Below, piece after piece: positions 20,343-30,200 of a stretch of DNA of 64,000 nucleotides. The stretch covers positions 62,001-126,000 of the forward strand of contig CAWDBV010000002.1 of assembly GCA_963800705.1 (NCBI GenBank). Reading direction: 5' to 3'. Origin of the DNA: CAWDBV01 sp963800705 (GTDB lineage Bacteria; Actinomycetota; Thermoleophilia; Solirubrobacterales; 70-9). Every line of letters begins with the position of its first letter. Positions within the stretch are counted from its first letter, which is position 1. The notes below the pieces were generated by a model. The model did not search any database. It was not told the origin of the DNA and was given only the letters and a program-made list of their open reading frames with translations. The position numbers and the translations under genes were made by a program.

Positions 20343-22832
20343 TTGCTGGCCGCTTATCTGACAGGGGCCCTGCTTTGCCTGGCCGCGCTCGTCGTCGGGC
20401 AGGCGGCGATGCGGCTCTGCGGCGAACGCAACCCCTCGCCCCTCGCCCCGGCCGTGGGCCTCGCGGTGCTGTTCGTGGTCGCCGACCTGGCGATCAAGCT
20501 CCCGGGGCGCGCGACCGCCGCCTTGATCGCGATCGCGCTGCTGCTGGTCGCGGTGGTGGTGCTGGCGGCGACCGGGTTCGCCCCGAAGCGGCGCTGGCCG
20601 CCGCGCGCCTCGCGCGCCCGCGAAGAGGCGCTGGCCAGCCTCGAGTACGGCGCCCGCGGAGCCCCGGCCCTCTTGCGCGGCGCGCTTGTCGCGGCGCTGA
20701 TCGCGATCGTCGCCGCGTCGATCCCGTTCCTGGTCAACGGACGCGTCGGACCGCTCGGCGCCGGGCTCGTCAATGACGACATGGCTTCGCATCTGCTGTT
20801 CGCGGAGTGGATCGGGACCGGGACCGGGCCGACCCCCGACCAAGCCGCCGACGGCTACCCGCTCGGCCCGCACTCGCTGGTCGCGGCGCTCGCCGATCTG
20901 CCCGGCCCCGATCTGGTCGGCGGCTTCGCAGCGCTCACCTTTGCGCTCGCTGCGCTGATCGCCCTCACCGCCTACGGCGCGTTCGGCGGCATGCGGCCGT
21001 TGCTGCGGGCGCCGCTCGCAGCGCTCGTCGCGCTCGCCTACCTGAGCGCGGCCTGGTTCGCGCAGGGCGCCTTCAAGGAGCCGACCCTGGCGCTGTTCCT
21101 GCTCGCCTTCGCGCTCGCCCTGCGCGAGCGCCAGGCCGTCCCGCTGGGAGTGATCGCGGCCGGGGTCCTCTACTCGTACTCGTTCCCCGGGCTCGCCTGG
21201 CTCGCGGGTGCGGCGCTGGTCTGGTTCGCGCTCGAGTGGTGGAAGGACCGACGGCTGCCGGCGGCCGGGGCGATGTTCGCGATCGCTGCCGCGATCACGG
21301 CCGTCGCGGCGATTCCCGAGATCGGCCGCCTGATTGCGTTCACCGGCTACAACGCGCTCAACCCCGACGAAGTCGGCACGCGGCCGGGCTTCGGCAACCT
21401 GCGCGAGGCGCTCGGGCCGCTCGCCGGGTTCAACGTCTGGCCCTCGAGCGAGTTCCGGGTCAGCGCCTCGGGCGGCTCTGCGCCCGCGGTCTTCTTCTAC
21501 GCAGGGGCGCTGCTCGGCGCCGCTGTGCTCGCATGGGGGATGGCGGCGGAGTGGGCGCGACGCGAGACCGCGCTGCTTGCGGCGCTCGTCGCCGCGGCGG
21601 GCGCGTACCTCGCCGCGGTCGCGTTCGGCACGCCCTACCAGTCGGCGAAGGCGCTCGCGGTCCTCGCCCCGGTTGCGATGCTGATCTCGCTCAAGGGCCT
21701 GTTCGAGGCCCGCGCGGCGGCGAGGATCGACGGCGAAGGCTGGTTCACCCCGGAGCGGGACGACGCCTCCGCGGCGCTCTACGGGGCGCGCTTCCCGGCG
21801 CTCAACCGCGTCCTCCCGGTGGTCGCGGTGCTGTTCGTTGCCGGCGCTGCGCTGTCGAGCTTCCTCGCCCTGCGCGGGGCGGCGGTCGGCCCCGACGACC
21901 ACGTCGCCCAGCTCCGCAGCCTGAAGCGAGACATCGGCGGCAGCCGCGTGCTGTTCCTCGGCCGCGACCAGTTCGCCGCCTGGGCGCTGATCGGCTCCAA
22001 GGTCGCGACCCCGGTCCTCAACTACTACAACCAGAAGTCGATCGGCAACCGCTTCCCGCCGGTCGAGGACAAGACCGTGAAGCTCGACTTCGACGCGGTC
22101 CCGCCCGAGATCCTCTACGCGTATCCGTTCGTGATCACCTCGCGGGCCGATTACCAGAGCGAGCGGCTCGCGAACTACCTTCCGATTCGCGGCACCGACG
22201 ACTACGTGCTCTGGCAGCAGCAGTACCCGAACCCGGCGCGGCTGACGCTCGACGAGCCCAACGCGCCCGGTGCGGTGCTCGACTGCTCGAACCCGGAGCT
22301 TCGCGCGATCTCGGAGACGCCCGGGTCGGCGATCGTCTTCTCCGAGGAGCCGGTGATCGGGGCGGAGGATGACTGGGAGCCTTCGGAGCGGGTCACCCAC
22401 TCGAGCCCTGCGAGCCAGGAGCTCGAACTCGACGAGGGCCGCTGGTCGATCTCGCTCCAGTACGTCTCCACCCAGGCGGCCCGGCTGCGGGCACCCGAGC
22501 TCGACGCCGAGCTGCCCGCCAACCTCGACTACCGCGGGCCGTCGGCGTTCTGGCCGGCGGGGACGATCGAGGTCGAAGACGAGGGCCCGGTGCGCTTCGA
22601 GCTCTCGGTCTCCGATCCGCCGCTGATCGGGAAGCTGCTTCGCTCCGAGGCGCTCGCCTTCCCGCTCACGATCGCGGCGACCAAGGTCGAGGGCAAGCCG
22701 CCGAGCGAGCTCTTCCCGGCCGCCGGGCGCGAGGCGGTCCTCCTCGAGGACGCCTGCGGCCGCTACGTCGACCACTACTTCGTCAACGCGGTCCCAGAGC
22801 CCAGCAAGCCCAGCGAGAGCGGCAAGGAGTAG
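20343..22832 (+). CDS. Large polytopic membrane protein, probable GT-C-fold glycosyltransferase
   Basis: 829 residues from a TTG; TAGTCT lies 9 nt upstream. About 12 hydrophobic helices fill residues 1-560, then a roughly 260-residue extracytoplasmic domain follows. The first large loop has GAGLVNDDMASHLLFAEWI, an acidic pair with a nearby His in the position of the catalytic Asp of GT-C enzymes. This pattern suggests a polyprenyl-phosphate-sugar-dependent transferase, but no named family was recognised. It may work with the Agl23-like protein in modifying surface proteins, including the two giant proteins encoded directly downstream. Confidence 0.7.
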   Translation: MLAAYLTGALLCLAALVVGQAAMRLCGERNPSPLAPAVGLAVLFVVADLAIKLPGRATAALIAIALLLVAVVVLAATGFAPKRRWPPRASRAREEALASLEYGARGAPALLRGALVAALIAIVAASIPFLVNGRVGPLGAGLVNDDMASHLLFAEWIGTGTGPTPDQAADGYPLGPHSLVAALADLPGPDLVGGFAALTFALAALIALTAYGAFGGMRPLLRAPLAALVALAYLSAAWFAQGAFKEPTLALFLLAFALALRERQAVPLGVIAAGVLYSYSFPGLAWLAGAALVWFALEWWKDRRLPAAGAMFAIAAAITAVAAIPEIGRLIAFTGYNALNPDEVGTRPGFGNLREALGPLAGFNVWPSSEFRVSASGGSAPAVFFYAGALLGAAVLAWGMAAEWARRETALLAALVAAAGAYLAAVAFGTPYQSAKALAVLAPVAMLISLKGLFEARAAARIDGEGWFTPERDDASAALYGARFPALNRVLPVVAVLFVAGAALSSFLALRGAAVGPDDHVAQLRSLKRDIGGSRVLFLGRDQFAAWALIGSKVATPVLNYYNQKSIGNRFPPVEDKTVKLDFDAVPPEILYAYPFVITSRADYQSERLANYLPIRGTDDYVLWQQQYPNPARLTLDEPNAPGAVLDCSNPELRAISETPGSAIVFSEEPVIGAEDDWEPSERVTHSSPASQELELDEGRWSISLQYVSTQAARLRAPELDAELPANLDYRGPSAFWPAGTIEVEDEGPVRFELSVSDPPLIGKLLRSEALAFPLTIAATKVEGKPPSELFPAAGREAVLLEDACGRYVDHYFVNAVPEPSKPSESGKE

Positions 22833-22871
22833 GCGGCGCCGACCCACCCGGTTTTCACTAGGCTGACGCCC

Positions 22872-25800
22872 ATGGCGCAGCCCGGGAGGAGTCACCGGAA
22901 AGGGCTCGCGGTCGCGTTCGCGGTCGCCTGCATCGCCCTGCTTGCCCCGGCGCTCGCGGCCGCCGCCTTCCCCGGCAGCCCGGGCGAGAGCCCGCGGCTC
23001 AACGCTCCCGACGATCCCGAGTTCGACCGCTGCGAGGCCGACGACGCCGACACGCCCGGCCAGGAGTGCTCCTCGTACTTCAGCGAGCAGTTCGGCCGAT
23101 TCGGCTTCAGCCCCGACTCGGCGAACCTGATCCCCGCCGTCCCGCACTCGATCGGCGCCACGCCGTACCTCGACTGCTCGCAGCTCGACGCCCAGGGCCA
23201 GGCCGCGAATGTGGCCGCCGGCGACCCGGCTTGCTCGCAGATCGCAGGCGTTCGCGCTGACAGCGCCTGGAAGTACTCGACCGGGAGCCCCGAGACCTCG
23301 GTCGCGATCCTCGACACCGGGATTCGCTGGCAGAACCGCGAGCTTCGCGCCAAGGTCCGGCTCAACGGCGAGGAGCTGCCCGAGCCGCTGCACAACCGCG
23401 GCACGCCCTCGGACGGCGGCGGGATCTGCTCGAGCTTTGCCGACGACGACGACGCCGACGGGAACGGTGCCTTCAACGTGCTCGACTACCGCTGTGACCA
23501 GGGTGTCGGAATCGGGGCCGGCGACGCGGAGGCGGACTCGATCCTCGACGGCTCCGACCTGATCGCCGCTTTTTCTGACGAGACCGACGCCGATGGCAAC
23601 GGCTACGAGGACGACATCGCCGGCTGGGACTTCTTCGACGACGACAACGATCCCTTCGACGCATCGAGCTGCTGCAGCGCCAACGGCCACGGCTCGGGCC
23701 GCGCCGAGGAAGCGGTCGCCGAAACCAATAACGGCCTCGACGGCGTCGGAATGTGTCCCGACTGCCAGATGATCCCGCTCCGGGTCTGGGACACGTTCGT
23801 CGTCCCGACCGACAACTGGGCGATCGGCGCGCTGTATGCGACCAACAACGGCGCCAGCGTGATCGAGAGCGCCCTCGGCGGGCTCACAAACACCCAGTTC
23901 GCTCGCAGCGTCGCCCGCTACGCGGACGAGAACGGTGTCGCGATGACGCTCGTCTCGAGCGACATCAACAGCGCCAACCACAACTACCCGACCAACTACA
24001 ACGAGGGCATCTACGTGGCGGGGTCGCTGCCCGACACGGCGCCGAACGACGGCTGCTCTGGCCCTGGGGGACTCCCGGGGATAGGAGACGTCCTATCGCC
24101 TCCGCAGGAGTTTGTTGAAGGCTGCGAGCAGCTGATCGGCCTGCTCGGCACGGTCGGGGTCAGCCCCAACCTCTTGCAGCCGGTCACCTCGAGCTTCTTC
24201 CGCAACTCGAACCTGACCCAGTACGGGGGCAAGGCCGACATCGTGATGATGGGGTCGACCGGCTCCGAGAGCACCGGCCAGGCCTCGGGCGCGGCGGCGC
24301 TGCTCGCCGCCTTCGGGCGAGAAAAGCTTGGTGACCCCCTGTCGGGGAACGAGATTCGCCAGCTGCTGACGATGACCGCCGAGGACGTGCTGCCCGCCAA
24401 CACCGGGATCATCGGCCCGCCCGACAAGGCGAACGCGGGCTGGGACCCGCACTTCGGCTACGGCCGCGTCAACCTCGCCGCGGCGATGAAGCGGATCGAC
24501 GACGATCGGATCCCGCCCGAGGCGCAGATCGACTCGCCCGACTGGTTCTCGCCGATCAACCTCGAGAGCGTCGACCCCGGTGGGCTCGAGGTGGCTGGGC
24601 GCGTGGACGCGCCCCACGGTCAGGTCGGGACCTGGGAGCTCGAGTACGCCTGCGGGCAGGACGCGCTCGATTCGGCCTTCCAGCCGGTCCCCGGCGCGAG
24701 CGGCGGCGGCGCGGTCGACGGCACGCTCGGCGTGCTCCCCAAGGCCCTGCTCCAGCAGCTCGCCGACAGCTGCAACGGCAGCGTCACCGGCGACGCGGGG
24801 CGCCCCGCCGGCAGCCTCACCGACCCCTGGCCGGTCGATCCCTATCCGAGCCCCGACCCCGAGCGCCACGCCTTCCAGATCCGGCTCACCGCCCATGAGG
24901 ACGGCGACCCGTCGAACATCGGCCGCTACCGAAAGACGCTGTTCGCCTACAACGACGACGGCAACCTGGAGGGCTGGCCGAAGCCGGTCGGCGAGGGCTC
25001 TGACGACGAGAACCTGATCACCGGTTCGGGCGGCGAGGTCTCGCCGCGGCTCTACGACGTCAACGGCGACAACGAGCTCGACGTGATCCAGCCGACCTCG
25101 AGCGGCGAGATCGCGGTTCTGAACGCCGACGGCACCCCGGTGCAGAGCTTCAATAACGGCGACCCGGTGACCACCGACCGCTACGCGCTCGAGCAGAACC
25201 ACGAGGTGACTGAGGTCCCGGCCCCGCACGAGTCGCTGCGCGTGCCCGCGATCGGCGACATCGACGGCGACCGCGAGGCCGAGATCGTCGCCACCGCGGG
25301 CGAGCATGTCTACGCCTGGGAGCTCGACGGCAGCCGCGACCCGAACTTCCCGGTCGGGGTCGACCCCAACCTGTCGGAGCCGTGCTTCGGGGGCGAGGCC
25401 GCGAAGCCGTGCTTCGAGCCCGGCCAGCGGCGGATCACCTCGCAGAACCACATCAAGCGCGGAATCGCCGGTTCGCCCGCGCTCGCCGACCTCGACGGCA
25501 ACGGCAACCTCGACATCGTCGTCGGCTCACTCGACCAGCACCTTTACGCCTGGAAGGGCAACGGCGATCCGCTGCCCGGATTCCCGGTCAAGCTCGACAG
25601 CCCCGACGCCGACGGCACCGAAATCGTCACCTCGCCGGTGATCGCACAGCTCGACGGCCAGGGGCCGCCCGAGGTCGTGCTGGCGACGAACGAGATCACC
25701 GGCGGCGACCCGCAGGTCCCGGGCTCGATCTTCGACATCTTCAACACGATCATCGGCTCGGCGACCGGCAACAACCCCGTCTACGCCGTGCACGGCGACG

Positions 25801-27224
25801 GCACGTTCGTCGACGGCTGGCCCGTCCACGTCGGCGTGCTCGCCGGCGACCTGCTGCCGTTCGTGCTCCCGGGCCACGACGCCGCGGTCCTCGACGCCGA
25901 CGGCGACGGCACCGACGAGGTCTCGGTCTCGGCGGCTACCTCGATCACCCCTGGCGGCGCCAGACTGGTGAACGGCGATGGCTCGACCGAGAGTTCCTAC
26001 ATCCCGGGCTTCTTCAACGGCCTCGACCAGGGACCGGTGATCAACCTGGCCGACTATCCCGCGATCGGCGACATCCTCGGCGCTGGGCGCCCGTCGGTGT
26101 TCAAGGGCGGCCTGACGCTGAACGGGGTCGCCAACCTGCTTGCCGTGAACCAGAACCTGCCCTACAGCCATCTCGAGCAGGCCTGGGACCCGGCGACCGG
26201 AGCGCCCGTGCCGGGCTTCCCGCGCGCCACCGACGACTTCCAGCTCCTCTCGCAGGCGGCGATCGCGCGCGTCGGCGGGGGCGGCCCCGGCCGCCAGGCG
26301 CTGGTAGGCACCGGGCTCTACCAGCTGCACGCCTACGGCACCGGCGGCCTCGAGCCGAGCGGCTGGCCGAAGTTCACCGGCGGCTGGAGCCAGGCGACCC
26401 CGGCGGTCGGCGATGCCGACGGCGACGGCAAGCTCGACGTCGCGACGCTGACCCGCGAGGGCTGGTCGTTCCTCTGGGACACCGGGGTGCCGGCCTGCGA
26501 CGACTCGAACGAGGAGTCGTGGACCTTCCACCACGACGAGCACTCGAGCGGCAACTACGGCCACGACTCACGGCCGCCCGGGACCGCCAGCGACCTGATC
26601 GCGGCGCCGCGCGGCGACGGCAGCGTCGACCTCGCCTGGACCGCGCCCGGTGACGACTGGCTCTGCGGCGGCGCGGCGAAGTTCCGCGTTCTCGCTTCCG
26701 ACGATGAGATCGAGCATCCGAGCGACGCAGGGGTCACCGAGCTCGGTGAGTTCGACGCCACCGCCGCGAGCGGGGCGACCGAGGGCCGCGCCGCGATCGA
26801 TACCGGCGGCAAGGACCACCTCGCCGTCTTCTACCGCGACGAGGCAGGCAACTGGGGCCTGGTCTCCGAGGTCGAGATCGCGGCACCCGGCGGCGACAGC
26901 GACGGCGACGGGGTCCCCGACACAGATGACAACTGTCCCTCGATCCCGAACCCCGACCAGGCCGACACCGACGAGGACGGGATCGGCGATGCCTGCGACA
27001 ACGACCTGCCCGGTCCCGGCCCGGGACCGGGTCCGACCGGAGGCGGAGGCGGAGGCGCGGGCGACGGCGCCGCCGCTCCGGCTCCCGCCACCCCCGCCGC
27101 GCCGAGGGCGGCCACCCGCCGCTGCCCGAAGGGCCGCAAGCTCCGCAGGGTGAAGGGAAAGAACGGAAAGAAGGGCAAGCGCAAGCGCTGCGTGAAGCGC
27201 AGGAAGCGCAGGACTCGGCGGTGA
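22872..27224 (+). CDS. Giant S8-type peptidase/FG-GAP/thrombospondin-3 surface protein, paralogue 1
   Basis: 1,450 residues. A signal peptide is followed by an S8 domain with Asp148 (ILDTGI), His273 (NGHGSG) and, by position, Ser465 in TGSESTGQASG. The oxyanion Asn is replaced by Asp364 (VSSDIN). Residues about 710-1230 carry FG-GAP-like propeller blades (DVNGDNELDV, DIDGDREAEI, DLDGNGNLDI). Near 1340 there is a thrombospondin type 3 calcium repeat (DSDGDGVPDTDDNCP), then a Gly/Pro linker and a basic tail with two Cys. Divergence around Ser (GTSMAAP replaced) and the Asp swap leave activity in doubt. TAGGCT lies 7 nt before the ATG. The next gene starts in a GTGA overlap. Confidence 0.85.
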   Translation: MAQPGRSHRKGLAVAFAVACIALLAPALAAAAFPGSPGESPRLNAPDDPEFDRCEADDADTPGQECSSYFSEQFGRFGFSPDSANLIPAVPHSIGATPYLDCSQLDAQGQAANVAAGDPACSQIAGVRADSAWKYSTGSPETSVAILDTGIRWQNRELRAKVRLNGEELPEPLHNRGTPSDGGGICSSFADDDDADGNGAFNVLDYRCDQGVGIGAGDAEADSILDGSDLIAAFSDETDADGNGYEDDIAGWDFFDDDNDPFDASSCCSANGHGSGRAEEAVAETNNGLDGVGMCPDCQMIPLRVWDTFVVPTDNWAIGALYATNNGASVIESALGGLTNTQFARSVARYADENGVAMTLVSSDINSANHNYPTNYNEGIYVAGSLPDTAPNDGCSGPGGLPGIGDVLSPPQEFVEGCEQLIGLLGTVGVSPNLLQPVTSSFFRNSNLTQYGGKADIVMMGSTGSESTGQASGAAALLAAFGREKLGDPLSGNEIRQLLTMTAEDVLPANTGIIGPPDKANAGWDPHFGYGRVNLAAAMKRIDDDRIPPEAQIDSPDWFSPINLESVDPGGLEVAGRVDAPHGQVGTWELEYACGQDALDSAFQPVPGASGGGAVDGTLGVLPKALLQQLADSCNGSVTGDAGRPAGSLTDPWPVDPYPSPDPERHAFQIRLTAHEDGDPSNIGRYRKTLFAYNDDGNLEGWPKPVGEGSDDENLITGSGGEVSPRLYDVNGDNELDVIQPTSSGEIAVLNADGTPVQSFNNGDPVTTDRYALEQNHEVTEVPAPHESLRVPAIGDIDGDREAEIVATAGEHVYAWELDGSRDPNFPVGVDPNLSEPCFGGEAAKPCFEPGQRRITSQNHIKRGIAGSPALADLDGNGNLDIVVGSLDQHLYAWKGNGDPLPGFPVKLDSPDADGTEIVTSPVIAQLDGQGPPEVVLATNEITGGDPQVPGSIFDIFNTIIGSATGNNPVYAVHGDGTFVDGWPVHVGVLAGDLLPFVLPGHDAAVLDADGDGTDEVSVSAATSITPGGARLVNGDGSTESSYIPGFFNGLDQGPVINLADYPAIGDILGAGRPSVFKGGLTLNGVANLLAVNQNLPYSHLEQAWDPATGAPVPGFPRATDDFQLLSQAAIARVGGGGPGRQALVGTGLYQLHAYGTGGLEPSGWPKFTGGWSQATPAVGDADGDGKLDVATLTREGWSFLWDTGVPACDDSNEESWTFHHDEHSSGNYGHDSRPPGTASDLIAAPRGDGSVDLAWTAPGDDWLCGGAAKFRVLASDDEIEHPSDAGVTELGEFDATAASGATEGRAAIDTGGKDHLAVFYRDEAGNWGLVSEVEIAAPGGDSDGDGVPDTDDNCPSIPNPDQADTDEDGIGDACDNDLPGPGPGPGPTGGGGGGAGDGAAAPAPATPAAPRAATRRCPKGRKLRRVKGKNGKKGKRKRCVKRRKRRTRR

Positions 27225-30200
27225 GGGGACGGGTCGGCGCGCGCTGGGTCGCGGCCCTGACCCTGGCCCTGCTGGTCAGCGCGACGAGCGCCGCCACCGC
27301 GCTCGGCGCCTTCCCCTACAACCGAAGCGGCGGCAGCACCACCGACTACAAGGACCTCTTCCTCACCAACGAGACGCCGAGCGACCTGTCGGGCAAGCTC
27401 GAGTGGATGTACTCGGCGACCCCCGAGGCCGGCAACCCCTACAACTCGAGCCCGTTCGAGCTCGGCGGGGTGCGCGGGGGCCACGTCGCCGACGCCGCCG
27501 ACGCGCCGCCGACCGCCTGGGAGACAACGCTCGGCCGGCCCGACGTGCTGATCGCCGTCCACGACTCCGGCATCAAGTGGAACGACGCCGGGGCGATGGT
27601 CAACCTCCGCTTCAAGACCTGGCTCAACCGCGGCGAGCTCCCCGAGCCCAACACCCAGCGCGGCGGATCGCTGGTCGGCGGGGGACCGTGTGCCGGCAAT
27701 CCGGCGAGCGGCGGGCTCTACGACGTCAACGGCGACACGGTCCTCAACATCGGCGACTACGCATGCGACACGCGGGTCAGCGTCAGCGACTCGCGCCGCG
27801 TCGGTCCGGCGGGGATGCTCGTCCCCCAGGACATCCTGCTCGCGTTCTCCAACTCGACCGATTCCGACGGCAACGGCTTCGTCGACGACATGGTCGGCTG
27901 GGACATGATGGATGACGACAACGACCCCTACGACGACGTCCAGTACGGACACGGCACCGGCGAGGCCCAGGACTCGAGCGCCGAGGCCAACAACGGCGGC
28001 GAGCTCGGCGCCTGCCCGAACTGCATGGTGATGCACGTCCGCGTCGGCGACAGCTTCATCGCCGACGTCAGCCGCTTCGCGCGCGGGGCGCTGTACGCGG
28101 TCGACAACGGCGCGCTCGTGATCCAGGAGGCGCTCGGCTCGCTCAACAACTCGCGGCTCTCCCGCCAGGCGGTCAACTACGCCTACGAGCACGGCGTCAC
28201 GGTGATCGCCTCTGCCGCCGACGAGGCCGCGCAGCACAACAACTGGCCTTCGAGCCTGCCGCACGTGATCCTCGTCAACTCGGTCACCAAGTACGACGAG
28301 ACGATCACCCCGGTTCCGCGCTCCTACCTGCAGTTCACCGGCTGCACCAACTTCAACGCCAAGATCACGCTCGCGATCCCGTCGGTGAGCTGTTCGTCGG
28401 ACGCCACCGGGCGTGCGTCGGGGATGGCCGGGCTGATCTACAGCGCGGCGCTGAACGCCGCCGAGCGCGGCAAGCTCGACCAGCACCCCGACTGCACCCG
28501 CGCCGTCGACGGCCCCGACCCCGGCGACGATCTCGATCCCTGCCTGCTGAGCGCGAACGAGGTTCGCCAGTTGATGGCGACCGGGGCGATCGACGGCACC
28601 CCGCAGGCCGACGACGTCGACTTCGTCCCCGACCCCGAGCCGTTCTGCGGCGCGCTGCCGCTGCCGCTCTGCACGAGCACGGCCGCGACGACCGTGGCCT
28701 CGACCGCTGCGCGGCCCGTTGTCTCCCCGCTCGCGAACACGCGCAGCTACCCGGCGCGCGGCGGCCCCGACCAGTTCTACGGCTACGGCCGGGTCAACAT
28801 GGCGCGCGCGGTCGGCCCGCTGGTGCGCGCGCCGCTCGGCGATCCTGACGTCGACGCGCTGCTGCCGCCCGAGGTCGAGATCACCTCGCCGGAGTGGTAC
28901 GACCAGCTCGATCCCGATCAGGCCGGCTTCGAGATCCGCGGCCAGGTATCGAAGCGCGACGGCCTCGGGTCCTGCGCATACCGCGTCCTGCTCGCCCCCG
29001 GCCACTATCCGAACAACTCCGAGACACCGCTCGGCGACTTCCAGGAGGTGGCGAACGGCAGCTGTGACTCGGACGTCGACGGCGTGCTCGCCAACGTCAG
29101 CGTCGCCGCCCTGAAGAGCCGCTTCCCGGCCGCGACCGACTTCAACGGTCCCGAGCCGCAGCCGCTGCCGCTGGTCGACAACGGGCGCCCGTTCGCGGCC
29201 CCGCACGGGTTCACGGTCAGGGTGGTGGCCTCGACGTCCGACGCGGGAACCGCGCTGCGCGGTGAGGACCGCCGCGCGATGTGGCTGCACCGCGACGCCG
29301 ACATGCTCGACGGGTTCCCGCGCAAGATCACCAACAACTCCTCGCTGACCGGCGACGGCGAGTCCTCGCCGGCGCTCGCCGACCTCGACGGCGACAACCA
29401 GAACGAGCTCATCGTCGGCTCCTCGGACGGGTTTGTGCACGCCTTCCGCCGCAACGGTGACGAGCTCCCGGGTTGGCCGGTGCGCGGCGATGCGCCCGGG
29501 TTCCTGCACCCCGGCGGGCGCGCCTTCGAGTCGGGCGAGGTCCCCGACGATCTCGGCGGAGCGATGCTCTCCTCGGTCGCGGTCGGCGACACCGACGGCA
29601 ACGGCATCCCCGAGGTCTGGGGCTCGGATTTCGAGGGCAAGGTCTACGGCTGGAACGCCGACGGGCAGCGCTTCTTCACCCGCGCGGCGAACCTCGATTT
29701 CTCCGGCAAGCCGCTGTCGCCGTTCGTCAACTCGCGCGACGGCGAGTTCAACCGCACTCAGCACGGCTTCATCGGCTCGCCGGTGCTCGCCGACATCGAC
29801 GGCGATCCCCAGCAGGAGATCGTCGCCGCGAACATGGACCGCCACGTCTACGCGTGGAACCGCAACGGCTCGCAGGTCTCCGGCTTCCCCGTGCTCGTCG
29901 TCGACACCGGCAAGGTGGCCTCGATCGACCCCGACACCCACCAGGTCGAGTTCGCGGGCGGATCGGGCTCCGAGCAGCAGGGCGCGATCATCGACACGCC
30001 CGCGGTCGGCGACCTCGACGGCGACGCGAACGACACCGGGCCCGACGAGCTGCCCGAGATCGTCGTCGGTACCAACGAGGAGTACTCGGCTGCCGCCGAT
30101 GGCGGCCTCAACGCTGACAGCGTCAACTCCGGCGTCTTCCCGGTCCTCGAGCAGCTCGACATCCTCTCGCCCGGCAACACCCGCGTCTACGCGCTGCAGC

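Noticed and set aside
26831..29941. A 1,036-codon minus-strand open frame opposite the giant S8 pair
   Set aside because: Low-complexity VDVGDR-like composition; the plus strand encodes recognisable S8 and FG-GAP domains.
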